DNA of 64,000 nucleotides from Methylococcus geothermalis. Its GTDB lineage: Bacteria; Pseudomonadota; Gammaproteobacteria; Methylococcales; Methylococcaceae. Below the pieces are notes generated by a model. It saw only the letters and a program-made list of their open reading frames with translations, was not told the DNA's origin and did no database searches. Position numbers and translations under genes: made by a program. Below are positions 1-14,302 of this stretch, one piece after another (within the stretch, counting starts at the first letter, position 1; every line of letters starts with the position of its first letter). The stretch covers positions 124,001 through 188,000 of the forward strand of contig NZ_CP046565.1 of the NCBI RefSeq assembly GCF_012769535.1. The letters are read 5' to 3'.

Positions 1-2338
<2,338 letters not shown>

Positions 2339-2394
2339 GAAAGACTCCTGAGGGAATGAGGGAAAACGGGGGTAAAAAGCACGCGGTATCATAG

Positions 2395-4292
<1,898 letters not shown>

Positions 4293-4345
4293 TCTGGCGG
4301 AGCGACACTCGAAGAAAAACCCGGCCGGGAACGCCTACTACTCCG

Positions 4346-4690
4346 TCAAAAGGTGGAGCTGTTCCATCCCCAGAAACTCCCGGCGGCATCGGTGAACTCG
4401 ATGTAGACGCGCGTCGGCGCTATTCCAGCGAAATCCTCTAGCAGCGAGCACAAGGCCCGGGACAAGACCTTGGTCTTGCCAGCGGGGAGGCCGATGCTCT
4501 TCAGTTCCAGGAAAGCCGCCGGCTCATCCGTGCCGGCGAAAAGCATGGCCGGATTCGAGGTGAGCTCCACCATCACATAGCGTTCCGGCTTGCCCAGTTC
4601 GCTGGCTATTCTTTGGGAAGCCGCGGCCAGCAGCGCTTTCGACTTCTCGGGTTCGAGCCCGCGGCTCATCTGGATTTTCAGGTAAGGCAT
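4346..4690 (-). CDS. MIF/phenylpyruvate tautomerase-like protein
   Basis: 114 residues in the tautomerase superfamily of macrophage migration inhibitory factor. The start MPYLKIQ exposes Pro2, the catalytic N-terminal proline after Met removal, and residues near LTSNPAMLFAGTDEPAAF match the MIF pattern. Starting at 4690 is required by this proline and supported by CCAGGAGAAC just upstream; the frame extends further 5' but would bury the proline. The physiological substrate in bacteria is generally unknown. Confidence 0.85.
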   Translation of the reverse strand: MPYLKIQMSRGLEPEKSKALLAAASQRIASELGKPERYVMVELTSNPAMLFAGTDEPAAFLELKSIGLPAGKTKVLSRALCSLLEDFAGIAPTRVYIEFTDAAGSFWGWNSSTF

Positions 4691-4801
4691 GGTGTTCTCC
4701 TGGTAGTTGGCTTCCGCCTCGGACGCGAACGGCCGCTTCAAGCCCCGATCGTCACCCGACACGCCGTATTCGGCGCACGCGATGCGTGCCGCTGACGCAG
4801 C

Positions 4802-5347
4802 CTATGGACCAATACCCCTATCATGCAAATACTGGTCCTTCAACCTGACATACCCATCGCGGGAATGAATCAGGAATTCGAGTTCGGAGTCCTTCAGGGG
4901 CCGCGCCTGCTTGGCGGGCGATCCGACATAGAGGAATCCGCTCTCCAAACGTTTGCCCGGCGGCACCAGGGTGCCGGCGCCGACCATGACATGGTCCTCG
5001 ACGACCGCGCCGTCCATGACGATGGCGCCGATGCCGATCAGGCATAAATCGCCGATGGTGCAGCCGTGCAGCACGGCGCGGTGGCCCACGGTGACGCCGG
5101 CGCCGACGATCAGGGGGAATCCGGCCTCGTTGAAGGCGCTGGGCTGGGTGACGTGCAGCACGCTGCCGTCCTGGATGTTGGTGGCGGAGCCGATTTCGAT
5201 GCGGTGCACGTCACCGCGGGCCACCACCATCGGCCAGATCGACACGTCGTCGCCCAGGCTCACGTCGCCCGCGACGAAGGCGCTTTCCGCGACGAATACG
5301 TTCCGGCCCAGTGCGGGGTGGATGCCATTGTAGCGCTGGATCGCCAT
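4802..5347 (-). CDS. gamma-class carbonic anhydrase-like protein (YrdA family)
   Basis: 181 residues forming a left-handed beta-helix of hexapeptide repeats. Candidate metal ligands His65 (VLHVTQ), His89 and His94 (GHRAVLHGC) have the spacing of the Cam/YrdA family. The short acidic loop of true Cam carbonic anhydrase is not evident, so catalytic activity is uncertain. Divergent from lemA, with 79 bp between the two starts. Confidence 0.88.
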   Translation of the reverse strand: MAIQRYNGIHPALGRNVFVAESAFVAGDVSLGDDVSIWPMVVARGDVHRIEIGSATNIQDGSVLHVTQPSAFNEAGFPLIVGAGVTVGHRAVLHGCTIGDLCLIGIGAIVMDGAVVEDHVMVGAGTLVPPGKRLESGFLYVGSPAKQARPLKDSELEFLIHSRDGYVRLKDQYLHDRGIGP

Positions 5348-5426
5348 TTTTCTCCTCTCTGTCGGTCGGCGTTCTGGCGAGGGCCGCCGGCCGCTATACT
5401 AGGCCCCACGCAGGAGGAGAGTCGCC

Positions 5427-5999
5427 ATGCCCATCGCCGGTTTCATACTTTTCGGGGTGCTGATCCTGATCGCCTTGTACGTGATCCTGATCTACAACCG
5501 TCTCGTGCAACTCAAGCATGATACCGTAAAAGCCTGGGCCAACATCGACGTGCTCCTGGCCCAGCGCCACGACGAGTTGCCGAAGCTGGTGGAAACCTGC
5601 AAGCAGTACATGAAGCACGAGAAGGAGACCCTGGAACGGGTGATCCAGGCCCGCAGCGGCGTGTCCGCGGCGCGCGAACATCACGACGTCCGGGCCCTGG
5701 GCTCCGCCGAAGGCGAATTGCGGCAGGGACTCATGAGCCTTTTCGCCGTGGCGGAGAACTACCCGGAGCTCAAGGCGGACCAGTCGTTCCGGGCGCTGGA
5801 GCGACGCATCACCGAGCTGGAAAGCTCGATCGCCGACCGCCGCGAGTTCTACAACGACCACGTCAACGCCAACAACGTCCGGCTCGACCAGTTCCCCGAC
5901 GTCATCATCGCCCGGCTGTTCGGCTTCAAGCCATTCGAGCTGCTGGAATTCTCGGATACCGACATCAGCAACCCGGACCTGCGCGCCCTGTTCGGCTGA
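5427..5999 (+). CDS. lemA: LemA family protein
   Basis: 190 residues. One N-terminal transmembrane segment (about residues 4-22) is followed by a helical domain; YNRLVQLKHDTVKAWANIDV and the LQARSG/FNDHVNxNN-like region (YNDHVNANNVRLDQFPDV) are diagnostic of LemA. The ATG follows GCAGGAGGAGAG, a strong binding site. It is directly coupled (TGATG) to a GIDE-domain gene, a pairing common in bacteria. Function is not established. Confidence 0.93.
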   Translation: MPIAGFILFGVLILIALYVILIYNRLVQLKHDTVKAWANIDVLLAQRHDELPKLVETCKQYMKHEKETLERVIQARSGVSAAREHHDVRALGSAEGELRQGLMSLFAVAENYPELKADQSFRALERRITELESSIADRREFYNDHVNANNVRLDQFPDVIIARLFGFKPFELLEFSDTDISNPDLRALFG

Positions 6000-6925
6000 T
6001 GGGGCTGTCCGACTGGCTCGCGGCGGCCGCGGAGCGCGAAATCTGGCTGCTGGCGTGGTTGAGTATCGCGGCGGCGGCCTTGTGCCTGTGGCGGGGCTTC
6101 GGCCATCTGAGCCACGGCCGGGCGATCACCGACCGTCCGACTTCGCGCATCCGCTCGGCGGCCCAGGGCTACGTCGAGCTGGAAGGGCGTGCCCGAATGA
6201 TGCCGGGCGAACCCATCGTCGCACCGCTGAGCGGAAAGCGCTGCGTCTGGTACCGCTACACCCTGGAACGCAAAGACCGGGAAAGCGGTGACTCGGACTG
6301 GCAAACCCTCGACGAGGGCGCCAGCACCGCCATCTTCGAGATCGAGGACGAAACCGGCCGCTGCGTCGTCGATCCGGAGGACGCCGAGGTGCTGGCGCCC
6401 ATCCGTGTGAGCTGGCGCGGCCTTTACCCCCGGCCCGGCGGCCTGCCGCGCGGGCGCCGAAGTCTCTGGGACGTCCTGTGCCCGGCCGGTCCCTACCGCT
6501 ATACCGAGTCCCGCATCCCCGAAGGCGAATGGCTTTTCGTTTCCGGCCAGTTCGCCGGCATCGGCGGCGGCGACTGCTCCCCGGAGGAAGAAACCCGAGA
6601 CCTGCTGGCGGCCTGGAAACGGGACAAAGCGGCTTTGCTGCGGCGCTTCGACACGAACCGGGACGGCGACATCGACCTGGAGGAATGGGAGACGGCGCGG
6701 GAAGCGGCCCGTAACGAGGTCTTGCAGCGGCGCGGCACGGCGGCGCACCCGATCGAGCTCAACGTGCTGCGGAAGCCCCGCGATGGATCGAGGTTCCTGA
6801 TCTCGGCGCTGCCCCAGGAGCACCTCGCCCGGCGCCATCTGTGGCTAGGGCTGGCCTGGCTGGCGGGTTTCCTGCTCGCCGCGGGCCTGGGCGGCGCAGT
6901 GTCGGCCAGACTGTGGACCGGTTAG
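5999..6925 (+). CDS. GIDE-domain membrane protein with an EF-hand-like loop
   Basis: 308 residues. The architecture resembles prokaryotic GIDE (MULAN-like) proteins: N-terminal membrane helix (about 14-33), a soluble domain with [12 protein letters not shown] and [14 protein letters not shown], and a C-terminal membrane helix (about 282-302). Residues 218-229 read [12 protein letters not shown], a complete EF-hand calcium loop (D at 1, 5, 7 and 9, N at 3, G at 6, E at 12) inserted in the soluble part. The start codon overlaps the lemA stop. The stop overlaps hisE by a few bases in convergent orientation. Confidence 0.8.
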   Translation: MGLSDWLAAAAEREIWLLAWLSIAAAALCLWRGFGHLSHGRAITDRPTSRIRSAAQGYVELEGRARMMPGEPIVAPLSGKRCVWYRYTLERKDRESGDSDWQTLDEGASTAIFEIEDETGRCVVDPEDAEVLAPIRVSWRGLYPRPGGLPRGRRSLWDVLCPAGPYRYTESRIPEGEWLFVSGQFAGIGGGDCSPEEETRDLLAAWKRDKAALLRRFDTNRDGDIDLEEWETAREAARNEVLQRRGTAAHPIELNVLRKPRDGSRFLISALPQEHLARRHLWLGLAWLAGFLLAAGLGGAVSARLWTG

Positions 6926-7239
6926 CCGGGTTTGCGTGAAGCCTTCTCTTCCAGGCCCGACATGCCGAAGCGCCGGGCCAGTTCCCGCAGCACGTCGTCC
7001 GGCCCGAGTCCCTGCTGGGCGAGCAGCACGCAGCAGTGGAACCACAGGTCGGCCATTTCGTAGACGATCTTGTCGCGTTCCCCGTCCTTGGCGGCGATCA
7101 CGGTTTCGGTCGCCTCCTCGCCGATCTTCTTGAGGATGGTGTCGAGCCCCTTGGCGTACAGGCTCGCGGCATAGCTCTTCTCCGGCGCCTCCGACTTGCG
7201 CTGCTCGAGGATTTCCGCCAACCGGTCGAGGACGTCCAT
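6922..7239 (-). CDS. hisE: phosphoribosyl-ATP pyrophosphatase
   Basis: 105 residues. Hydrolyses phosphoribosyl-ATP to phosphoribosyl-AMP, step 2 of histidine synthesis. The MazG-like metal motif is visible as [17 protein letters not shown] followed by [14 protein letters not shown]. Last gene of the operon, four bases after hisI. Confidence 0.95.
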   Translation of the reverse strand: MDVLDRLAEILEQRKSEAPEKSYAASLYAKGLDTILKKIGEEATETVIAAKDGERDKIVYEMADLWFHCCVLLAQQGLGPDDVLRELARRFGMSGLEEKASRKPG

Positions 7240-7242
7240 CGC

Positions 7243-7629
7243 TCAGGCCCCGTAGATCGAATCGGGCGACTTCAGCACCGGCTCGACCGTCTCCCAGCGG
7301 CCGTCCTTCAGCACGCGGTAGAAGCAATGGTGGCGGCCGGTGTGGCAGGCGATGCCGCCGGCCTGCTCGACCTTGAGCAGCACCACGTCCTCGTCGCAGT
7401 CCAGACGGATTTCCAGCACCTTCTGGCGGTGGCCCGACGCCTCGCCCTTGCGCCATAGCCGGCCGCGCGAGCGCGACCAGTACACGGCATAGCCTTCCTC
7501 GGCGGTCAGGGCCAAGGCCTCGCGGTTCATCCAGGCCACCATCAGCACCTGTCCGCTGCCGGCCTCCTGCGCCACCACCGGCACCAGGCCGTCGGCGGTC
7601 CAGCGTATCTCGTCGAGCCAGCCGCTCAC
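7243..7629 (-). CDS. hisI: phosphoribosyl-AMP cyclohydrolase
   Basis: 128 residues. Opens the purine ring of phosphoribosyl-AMP. Metal ligands are in RLDCDEDVV (Asp77, Asp79, Asp81) and CHTGRHHC (Cys95, Cys102). The start is a GTG at 7629 overlapping the hisF stop, giving [10 protein letters not shown]; no ATG fits the expected N-terminus. hisI and hisE are separate genes here, not fused as in enterics. Confidence 0.95.
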   Translation of the reverse strand: MSGWLDEIRWTADGLVPVVAQEAGSGQVLMVAWMNREALALTAEEGYAVYWSRSRGRLWRKGEASGHRQKVLEIRLDCDEDVVLLKVEQAGGIACHTGRHHCFYRVLKDGRWETVEPVLKSPDSIYGA

Positions 7630-8390
7630 CGCCGCACCTCGATGCCCTGGGCGGCCATGAAATCCTTGGCCTGGCCGATGCTGTACTCGGCGAAATGGAA
7701 GATGCTGGCGGCGAGCACGGCGTCGGCCCGGCCCTGCAGGATGCCGTCTGCCAGATGCTGGAGGTTGCCCACGCCGCCGGAGGCGATCACCGGCACGCTG
7801 ACCGCGTCGCTGATCGCCCGGGTCAGTCCCAGATCGAAACCGGCGCGAGTGCCGTCGCGGTCCATGCTGGTCAGGAGGATTTCGCCGGCGCCCAGCTCGA
7901 CCATGCGCCGCGCCCATGGCACGGCGTCCAGCCCGGTCGGCTTGCGCCCGCCGTGGGTGAAAATCTCCCAACGCGGCGGGTTCTCGCTCACCTGCTTGGC
8001 GTCGATGGCCACCACGATGCACTGCGAGCCGAAACGCTCGGCGGCTTCGCGCACGAACTCGGGATTGAACACCGCGGCGGTGTTGATGCTGACCTTGTCG
8101 GCCCCCGCGTTGAGCATGCGGCGGATGTCTTCGAGGGTACGGATGCCACCGCCCACCGTCAGCGGGATGAACACCTCGCCGGCCACCTGCTCGACCACGT
8201 GCACCATGGTCTCGCGGTCGTCGGCGCTGGCGGTGATGTCGAGAAAGGCGAGTTCGTCCGCACCCTCCCGGTCGTAGCGGCGGGCGATCTCGACCGGATC
8301 GCCGGCGTCGCGGATGTCGACGAAGCGGACACCTTTGACGACGCGGCCATTGTCGACGTCGAGGCAGGGAATGATGCGCTTGGCCAGCAT
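7626..8390 (-). CDS. hisF: imidazole glycerol phosphate synthase cyclase subunit
   Basis: 254-residue TIM barrel that, with HisH, makes imidazole glycerol phosphate and [20 protein letters not shown] carries catalytic Asp11, and VVAIDAK carries the second aspartate (near 130); both phosphate loops (VGGGI and ASGGVG) are intact. Adjacent to hisA with one base between stop and start. Confidence 0.97.
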   Translation of the reverse strand: MLAKRIIPCLDVDNGRVVKGVRFVDIRDAGDPVEIARRYDREGADELAFLDITASADDRETMVHVVEQVAGEVFIPLTVGGGIRTLEDIRRMLNAGADKVSINTAAVFNPEFVREAAERFGSQCIVVAIDAKQVSENPPRWEIFTHGGRKPTGLDAVPWARRMVELGAGEILLTSMDRDGTRAGFDLGLTRAISDAVSVPVIASGGVGNLQHLADGILQGRADAVLAASIFHFAEYSIGQAKDFMAAQGIEVRR

Positions 8391-8391
8391 G

Positions 8392-9123
8392 CTAGAAGCT
8401 TTCCGCCAGCTTGAGGCCTTCTGCGAAATCCAGGGTGCCTTCGTAGATCGCCCGGCCGGTGATGGCGCCGATGACGCCGTCGCCGACGATCCCGCCCAGC
8501 GCCCTGATGTCGTCGATCGTCGTGATGCCGCCGGAGGCGATCACGGGGATGTGGATCGCGCGCGCCAGCCGGGAGGTGGCCTCGATGTTCACGCCGGCCA
8601 TCATCCCGTCGCGGCTGATGTCGGTATAGATGATCGCCTCCACCCCATCCTCCTCGAACTTCTGCGCCAGATCGATCACGTCGTGGTGCGAGAGCTTGGA
8701 CCAGCCGTCGATGGCGACTTTGCCGTCGCGGGCGTCCAGTCCGATGATGATATGGTTGGGGAATTCGGCGGTGACATCGCTCACGAAATGGGGCGCGCTG
8801 ACGGCCTTGGTGCCGATGATGACGAAATCGACCCCGGCGTTCAGGTAGCCCTGGATGGTCTCCTCGTCGCGGATGCCGCCGCCGACCTGGATTTCGATGT
8901 CGGGGTAGGTCTCCCGGATGGCATGGATGGTCTCGGCATTGCGCGGCCTGCCGGCGAAGGCGCCGTCCAGGTCCACCAGATGGAGGCGCCGGGCGCCGGC
9001 GGCAACCCAGCGGCCGGCCACCGCCACCGGATCGTCGGAAAACACCGTGTCGTCTTCCATGCGGCCCTGCCGCAGGCGGACGCATTTGCCATCTTTCAAG
9101 TCGATAGCCGGTATCAGCAACAT
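8392..9123 (-). CDS. hisA: ProFAR isomerase
   Basis: 243-residue TIM barrel catalysing the Amadori rearrangement of ProFAR to [22 protein letters not shown] (catalytic Asp8), [14 protein letters not shown] (second Asp), VGGGIRD and ASGGITT phosphate loops are all visible. Fifty-one bases separate it from hisH, the widest spacing between HisH and the downstream operon genes. Confidence 0.97.
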   Translation of the reverse strand: MLLIPAIDLKDGKCVRLRQGRMEDDTVFSDDPVAVAGRWVAAGARRLHLVDLDGAFAGRPRNAETIHAIRETYPDIEIQVGGGIRDEETIQGYLNAGVDFVIIGTKAVSAPHFVSDVTAEFPNHIIIGLDARDGKVAIDGWSKLSHHDVIDLAQKFEEDGVEAIIYTDISRDGMMAGVNIEATSRLARAIHIPVIASGGITTIDDIRALGGIVGDGVIGAITGRAIYEGTLDFAEGLKLAESF

Positions 9124-9174
9124 AAACGTAAGGCCCTCAACGCCCTCAGTAACGGGTTTTTCAACGGGATGTCC

Positions 9175-9816
9175 TTAAGGTTCCCACCGGAGGAAATTGG
9201 CCAGCAGGCGCAAGCCGGCGGCCTGGCTTTTTTCGGGGTGGAACTGCACCGCGAAAACATTGCCCCGCGCCACGGCGGCCGCGAACGGGCCGGGATAGTC
9301 GCTGGTCGCGGCGACATCGGCCGGATCGGCGGGCGCCGCGTAATAGCTGTGCACGAAATAGAACCAGCTCTCCGCCGGGATGCCGGCCCAGAGCGGATGG
9401 GACGGGTTGCTGAAATGCACCCGGTTCCAGCCCATGTGCGGAATCTTGAGCGGTTCGCCGCCGGCATCGGTGAGCCCCGCCGGGAACCGCAACACCCGGC
9501 CGGGAATGAGGCCGAGGCTGCGGGTGCCGCCGTTCTCCTCGCTCTCTTCCAGCAGCGCCTGCATGCCGAGACAGATGCCGAGGAAAGGCTTGTCGGCGGC
9601 GGCGCTCCGGATCACCGGCTCCAGTCCGCGTTCGGCGATGTGCGCCATGCAGTCGCGCATGGCCCCCACGCCGGGGAACACCACGCGATCGCTCGCGAGT
9701 ATCGCGGCCGGCTCGGAGGTGACCGCCACTGCGGCGTTTGCGTCCGCATGCTGGAGCGCCTTGGCGATGGAGTGGAGATTCCCCATGCCGTAATCGATGA
9801 CTGCCACCGAAGACAT
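9175..9816 (-). CDS. hisH: imidazole glycerol phosphate synthase glutaminase subunit
   Basis: 213-residue class I glutamine amidotransferase that supplies ammonia to HisF. The nucleophile elbow GICLGMQ gives Cys82; the His193-Glu195 dyad is in FHPEKS. N-terminal VIDYGMGNLHS is typical. Forty-eight bases separate it from hisB. Confidence 0.97.
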   Translation of the reverse strand: MSSVAVIDYGMGNLHSIAKALQHADANAAVAVTSEPAAILASDRVVFPGVGAMRDCMAHIAERGLEPVIRSAAADKPFLGICLGMQALLEESEENGGTRSLGLIPGRVLRFPAGLTDAGGEPLKIPHMGWNRVHFSNPSHPLWAGIPAESWFYFVHSYYAAPADPADVAATSDYPGPFAAAVARGNVFAVQFHPEKSQAAGLRLLANFLRWEP

Positions 9817-9864
9817 AAGCTCAGGTTCTGTCGAAAGTAAGGAAGGATGGATCGGGGATCGGGC

Positions 9865-10458
9865 TCAGAGCAGGCCTTTGGTCGAGGGGAGGACCCCGGC
9901 GGTCCTGGCATCGCGTTCGACGGCCGCGCGCAACGCGCGCCCGAACGCCTTGAAGATCGTTTCGGCGACATGATGGGCATTCTGCCCCTTGAGGTTGTCG
10001 ATGTGCAGCGTCGCCTGGGCATGGTTCACGAATCCGCGGAAAAACTCGACGAAGAGGTCCACCTCGAAATCGCCGATGCGGTCGCGGGGAAAATCGACCT
10101 CGTAGAACAGGCCGGGACGTCCGGAGAAATCGATCACCACGCGGGACAGTGCCTCGTCCAGCGGGACGTAGGCGTGGCCGTAGCGGTGGATGCCTCGCTT
10201 GTCGCCCAGCGCCTTGGCGAGGGCTTGGCCGAGTGTGATTCCGACGTCTTCCACCGTATGGTGGGCGTCGATGTGCAGATCGCCCTTCGCTTCGACCTCC
10301 AGGTCCATGCAGCCGTGCCGCGCCACCTGGTCGAGCATGTGGTCGAGAAAAGGCACGCCGCTCCGGAATTTGCCCTTGCCGGTACCATCCAGGTCGATCT
10401 GGACCCGTATCTGCGTTTCCAGGGTATAGCGCTCGACCTCAGCGGTTCGCCTGTTCAT
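9865..10458 (-). CDS. hisB: imidazoleglycerol-phosphate dehydratase
   Basis: 197 residues, monofunctional (no histidinol-phosphatase domain). The duplicated manganese motifs [10 protein letters not shown] and [10 protein letters not shown] are present, plus [11 protein letters not shown]. The start [16 protein letters not shown] at 10458 matches the usual N-terminus though I see no good Shine-Dalgarno site. First gene of the hisBHAFIE cluster; the 95-bp gap upstream should contain the operon promoter. Confidence 0.96.
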   Translation of the reverse strand: MNRRTAEVERYTLETQIRVQIDLDGTGKGKFRSGVPFLDHMLDQVARHGCMDLEVEAKGDLHIDAHHTVEDVGITLGQALAKALGDKRGIHRYGHAYVPLDEALSRVVIDFSGRPGLFYEVDFPRDRIGDFEVDLFVEFFRGFVNHAQATLHIDNLKGQNAHHVAETIFKAFGRALRAAVERDARTAGVLPSTKGLL

Positions 10459-10553
10459 GGGGGAGGGAAGAATGAATCGTGTCTTGGCGGTTGAAGTGCC
10501 TATGATATACCGCCCGCGGAACGCGCATAAGCCCCTAGGCCCTTTCCGGCCCT

Positions 10554-12221
10554 CTATGCCGAGAATTCGGGCCCGCATGCCTCCCACGCCCGCCACACTT
10601 GGTCCATCACCCGGTCGACCGCACGGCGGTCGGTCCAGGGGCTCATGATGAACGATTTGATGGCGGCGATGCGGCCATTGCCGCGCCCGGCATCACGGTA
10701 GGCGTCGGTCCATGACAGCAGCACGCCCTCGCCTTTCACCGCCTTGGCGTGCATCCGGTCGAAGATTTCGCGGTTGAAGCGGTTGTGGCGCTCCAGCATG
10801 CCGGCGAACGCCGGATCGGTCAGCTCGCGATGATAGGCCGCAGCCGCATCGGTCCCCGGCGGGTAGAGCCGGAACAGCGTGACCGGCCCGAAATTGCAGC
10901 CGTTCAGGATATGGACGAAATCCAGCTCCTCCAGCAGCTCGCGCAGGCGTTCCGACATTTCCACGCTATGGCCGAGGATGACCCGGTAGCCCTCCTTGCC
11001 GAGCAACCGGAGATTGGCGAGGGCGGCGAGCGCACCGGCCCCGGAGCGCGAGCATTCCAGCGTGAACAGCCCTGGATGGTAATGGCCGAACTGGTAGAGG
11101 TAAGGCATCTGCGCCGGGTCGCGGCTCAAGAGCGCCAGATCGTCGCGGTTTTTCACCAACACGGCGCTGGACACATAGGGCGCGTAGCCGGTCTTGTGGA
11201 AATCCAGCCCGATGCTGTCGGCGCGGTGCAGAAAGCCGATGCGCTCCACCGAATCCTGCAGCGAACTCAGGGTGCGGGCGTGGAATCCGAGGGGATTCAG
11301 CTCGAAGTCATAGTCCTTGAACACGGCCCAGGGCCAGCCGATCACCGCATCGGCATGGAGGTGCGGCCGATACGGCAAGCGGTACTCCTCCGCCAGGGCA
11401 TCCCGGAGATCGGCGATCGCGGCGAGGTCGTCGATGCCGAACGCGTCCGTGGTGCCGAGGGTGGCGATGATCGCCGCCACGTCCTCGCCGGCGTCGAACC
11501 GCCGCCGCAGCTCGCTTTCCAGGTGGGTCAGCGACATCTCGTTCTGCAGCGTGGTGGGCACGGTGACCAGATTCTCGCTGCCCAGCCCCAACCAGCCGGC
11601 GACGTTCACCCGGGAATAGTGCGACACCCCCGAAGCCAGTATCTTGTACGGCTTGCGGACGCCTTCCCGCATCGCGCGGCCGCCGGAAACCTTCTCCAGA
11701 GCCAGCTTGAGCCCATACAGAATCGTGCCGGTGCCGCCGAAGGTGAATATCCCGCCGGCATGCTCCCGCTCGTAGCCGACCAGATCCGCCAGCATGGCCA
11801 CCGCTTCGATTTCGGCCTCGGCAAAGCGCGCCGAGTACTCGTCCCAGATGATGTTCGGATTGTAGATGGCACTGGCGATGAAGGCGGTGATGCTGGCGAT
11901 GGTGGGCGGCGGAATCACGTTGGCCTGGGCGTTGGGATGCGCCCATACCACCATGCCGCGGCAATAGTCCGCCAGCATCGCGGTAATCTGCTCGATCGAA
12001 CTCATCCGCTCCGGCATCGGCAAGGCCCGCTGGGCGGAATAATCGCCGTCCAGCGTCGAGCCCAGGATGGGCGAGGCCGACTTGAGATCGTCCACTCTGT
12101 CCAGGAAACAGGACAGCGTATGCACGAAGTAGCCGTCCATGACCGGATTGGACACCGGCGACGGGAAACAGGTCTTGAGGGTTTCCAGAATCTCGCTGTA
12201 GTGGCGATGATACGCGTTCAC
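10554..12221 (-). CDS. PLP-dependent group II decarboxylase-like protein
   Basis: 555 residues, fold type I PLP enzyme of the glutamate/aromatic amino acid decarboxylase group. Lys343 in [10 protein letters not shown] should bind [15 protein letters not shown] supplies the aspartate that contacts the cofactor, and [12 protein letters not shown] the conserved TxGTT region. The start is a GTG at 12221 preceded by AGGGAGGACGAAC. It is longer than most bacterial glutamate decarboxylases, and the substrate cannot be read from sequence. A single gene, divergent from the methyltransferase. Confidence 0.82.
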   Translation of the reverse strand: MNAYHRHYSEILETLKTCFPSPVSNPVMDGYFVHTLSCFLDRVDDLKSASPILGSTLDGDYSAQRALPMPERMSSIEQITAMLADYCRGMVVWAHPNAQANVIPPPTIASITAFIASAIYNPNIIWDEYSARFAEAEIEAVAMLADLVGYEREHAGGIFTFGGTGTILYGLKLALEKVSGGRAMREGVRKPYKILASGVSHYSRVNVAGWLGLGSENLVTVPTTLQNEMSLTHLESELRRRFDAGEDVAAIIATLGTTDAFGIDDLAAIADLRDALAEEYRLPYRPHLHADAVIGWPWAVFKDYDFELNPLGFHARTLSSLQDSVERIGFLHRADSIGLDFHKTGYAPYVSSAVLVKNRDDLALLSRDPAQMPYLYQFGHYHPGLFTLECSRSGAGALAALANLRLLGKEGYRVILGHSVEMSERLRELLEELDFVHILNGCNFGPVTLFRLYPPGTDAAAAYHRELTDPAFAGMLERHNRFNREIFDRMHAKAVKGEGVLLSWTDAYRDAGRGNGRIAAIKSFIMSPWTDRRAVDRVMDQVWRAWEACGPEFSA

Positions 12222-12354
12222 GTTCGTCCTCCCTGGGCTCGTCCGGTTGGGAACCGCGTCATTCGAGCAAACTAAACCAAGCCTCCGCCGAGGTCCAGTA
12301 CCCGGAGCAGACGATATAATCGCGGCAAGCGCCATCCAGCGGAAAAAGCCCCCC

Positions 12355-13095
12355 ATGGATTTCCGAATGAACTCCCCCGCCGGCAAAGCCATTCTGGCAC
12401 ACGCCCGGGAAGGGGACTACGCCCATCCCGGCGAAGAGGATGCCATTCTCGCCGCGGTCGAAGGACTGCCGCGCGATGCCATCCGCCGCCTTCTGGACGT
12501 CGGCTGCGGGCGCGGCGGCACCGCCGACTGGTTCCAACGCCACGGCTGGGGCGAGGTCACCGGTGTCGACATCGATGCCGTGTCGATCGACGAGGCCCGC
12601 CAGCGCTATCCCGAAATCCGGTTCGTCCGGCAGGATGTCTGCCGGATGGAGCCGGCACGGTTCAGCGGATTCGACCTGGTCTATCTGTTCACCGCCCTGT
12701 ACGCCTTTCCCGACCAGCCTGAAGCGCTGCGCCGGATGAGACTGGCCGCTCGCTCCGGAGCCTTCCTGCTCCTGGTCGACTACACCCGCCCCGCCGGATC
12801 GCCTCCGCCGCCCGAGCTGGGCCCCGAGATCGGAAATCCGATCGAATCCGAAACGGTGGCCGATACCCTGGATGCGGCAGGCTGGAAGCTGCAGACCCAG
12901 GAGGACTGGAGCGATCGATTCGCCGGCTGGTACGAGGACCTCCTGAAGCGCTTCGAACGCGAGCGCGACTGGATCACCCAGACCCACGGGCCGGACTGGT
13001 ACGGCTACGTGACCGGCTGGTACGGCGCGCTCAGGCGGGCCCTGGGCGAGGGAAGGCTGGGCGGCGCGCTGATCCGGGCGGTGGCGAAAGATTGA
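12355..13095 (+). CDS. class I SAM-dependent methyltransferase
   Basis: 246 residues. Motif I LLDVGCGRGGTADWF (48-62), acidic loop TGVDIDAVSID and a motif II region FDLVYLFTALYAF are visible. The C-terminal third is Trp/Tyr-rich (DWITQTHGPDWYGYVTGWYG). Substrate unknown. The ATG at 12355 begins MDFRMNSPAG; the spacing to a purine-rich GGAAAAAG element is acceptable. Confidence 0.8.
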   Translation: MDFRMNSPAGKAILAHAREGDYAHPGEEDAILAAVEGLPRDAIRRLLDVGCGRGGTADWFQRHGWGEVTGVDIDAVSIDEARQRYPEIRFVRQDVCRMEPARFSGFDLVYLFTALYAFPDQPEALRRMRLAARSGAFLLLVDYTRPAGSPPPPELGPEIGNPIESETVADTLDAAGWKLQTQEDWSDRFAGWYEDLLKRFERERDWITQTHGPDWYGYVTGWYGALRRALGEGRLGGALIRAVAKD

Positions 13096-13223
13096 ACCTG
13101 TGTCGGCCTTCGGCAAGGCTATTGGCCTATAGGTAAGCAATGGCGATTGAGCTTAGAATCCGGCCTGTCAGGCAACTTCCGCTTCATATGCCACCTCAAG
13201 ATCCCGCGCACAGGAGGCAAGAC

Positions 13224-13661
13224 ATGGCTAAAGCGATTCCCGACGGCTATCACACCGTCATCCCCTATTTGGTCGTACGCGGCGCCGCCGACCTGATCGA
13301 GTTCATGAAAAAGGCCTTCGACGCAAAGGAGTGGGAGCGGATCATGCGACCCGACGGCACCGTCGGCCATGCCGAAATGCGAATCGGCGACTCCGTGGTC
13401 ATGCTGAGTGAAGCGAGAGGCGAGTGGCAGCCGATGCCCGGCGCGATCTATCTCTATGTCCCGGATGCCGACGCCGCTTACCAGCGCGCCCTGGACGCCG
13501 GGGCGACTTCGATTTCGCCTCCCGCCAACCAGTTCTATGGCGACCGCCACGGCGGCGTGCGCGATGCCTCCGGCAACCTCTGGTGGATCGCTACCCACAT
13601 CGAAGACGTGCCGGCCGAGGAGCTCAAGCAACGCGCCGAAGTTTTCTTCTCCAAGCATTGA
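13224..13661 (+). CDS. VOC/glyoxalase-like (PhnB-type) protein
   Basis: 145 residues. The pattern IPDGYHTVIPYLVVRGAAD, GHAEMRIGDS, LYVPDADA and DRHGGVRDASGNLWWIATH is that of PhnB-like vicinal oxygen chelate proteins. Such proteins dimerise to form metal or ligand sites; the function is undefined. The start at 13224 is fixed by CAGGAGGCAAGAC just upstream. Confidence 0.85.
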   Translation: MAKAIPDGYHTVIPYLVVRGAADLIEFMKKAFDAKEWERIMRPDGTVGHAEMRIGDSVVMLSEARGEWQPMPGAIYLYVPDADAAYQRALDAGATSISPPANQFYGDRHGGVRDASGNLWWIATHIEDVPAEELKQRAEVFFSKH

Positions 13662-13671
13662 GCCCCTCCCG

Positions 13672-13955
13672 ATGACCGCCGATCGCCGCGTCACGCTGTT
13701 CCATGCGTCCTCCAGCCGCTCCACCGGCACATTCATGCTGCCCGAAGAACTCGCGGAGCCGACTACGAGCTGCAGGTTCTCAAATCTGACCGCCGGCGAA
13801 CAGCACGAACCCGGCTTCCTCGCCGATCTTGACCCGGAATCAGGGCGCGCGCCGCCGATCGGCGATCCCTTGCGCGGGCCCTAGCTGCGCTGGCTGGCGT
13901 TCTACGGCGCTTGTTTCGGAGCCGCGCCCAACGGCGCGAAGCCCCGCGACGGCGA
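13672..13955 (+). pseudogene. decayed glutathione S-transferase N-terminal region
   Basis: Starting at the ATG 13672, RRVTLFHASSSRSTGTFMLPEEL matches a GST thioredoxin-fold start (SRSxGTxxLLEEL). A frame change then gives DYELQVL, and after further shifts IGDPLRGP appears, followed by an in-frame TAG and LRWLAFYGACF, the usual GST linker segment. The gene is interrupted at least twice and lacks its glutathione-binding core and C-terminal domain. This rests on my recognition of family motifs in different frames. Confidence 0.6.
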
Positions 13956-14302
13956 AAGTTCGGACACTCGATGCGGAACTCGCCGCGACCCGAGGCCGAT
14001 GGCCCAACCGCCCCAACCCAGCCCTCATCCTCGGACCGCATCGCCCCATGTTAGGGCTTGGCACAATAACGGGGCAATCGACCCGCCTTCAGAACCTTTC
14101 GCACAAAGCCGGTGAATCGGCTCGCCATCCCGCGCCATGCATAATAAGGTCGCCATCAGGCCTAAAAAAGAATAAACCGGTAGTTTCGTTTTGAGGCGAT
14201 ACGTCATATGATCTTGCGCACGTCATTGGTGCATCGTCATTTTACGCACCATAATGATGCAACAATGTTGACGCCAAGACCCCGTCTACCGAGGAACGCT
14301 CC
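13956..14302. other. intergenic stretch
   Basis: No convincing gene. Just before the next gene are AT-richer sequences with dyad character: GGTGC at 14229 and GCACC at 14246, plus TGCATC/GATGCA copies. They may be the promoter or operator of the small secreted protein, but I cannot assign hexamers with confidence. Confidence 0.4.

Noticed and set aside
10749-12275. 508-codon plus-strand frame opposite the PLP decarboxylase
   Set aside because: Shadow of the real gene; no family motif, composition typical of antisense reading.
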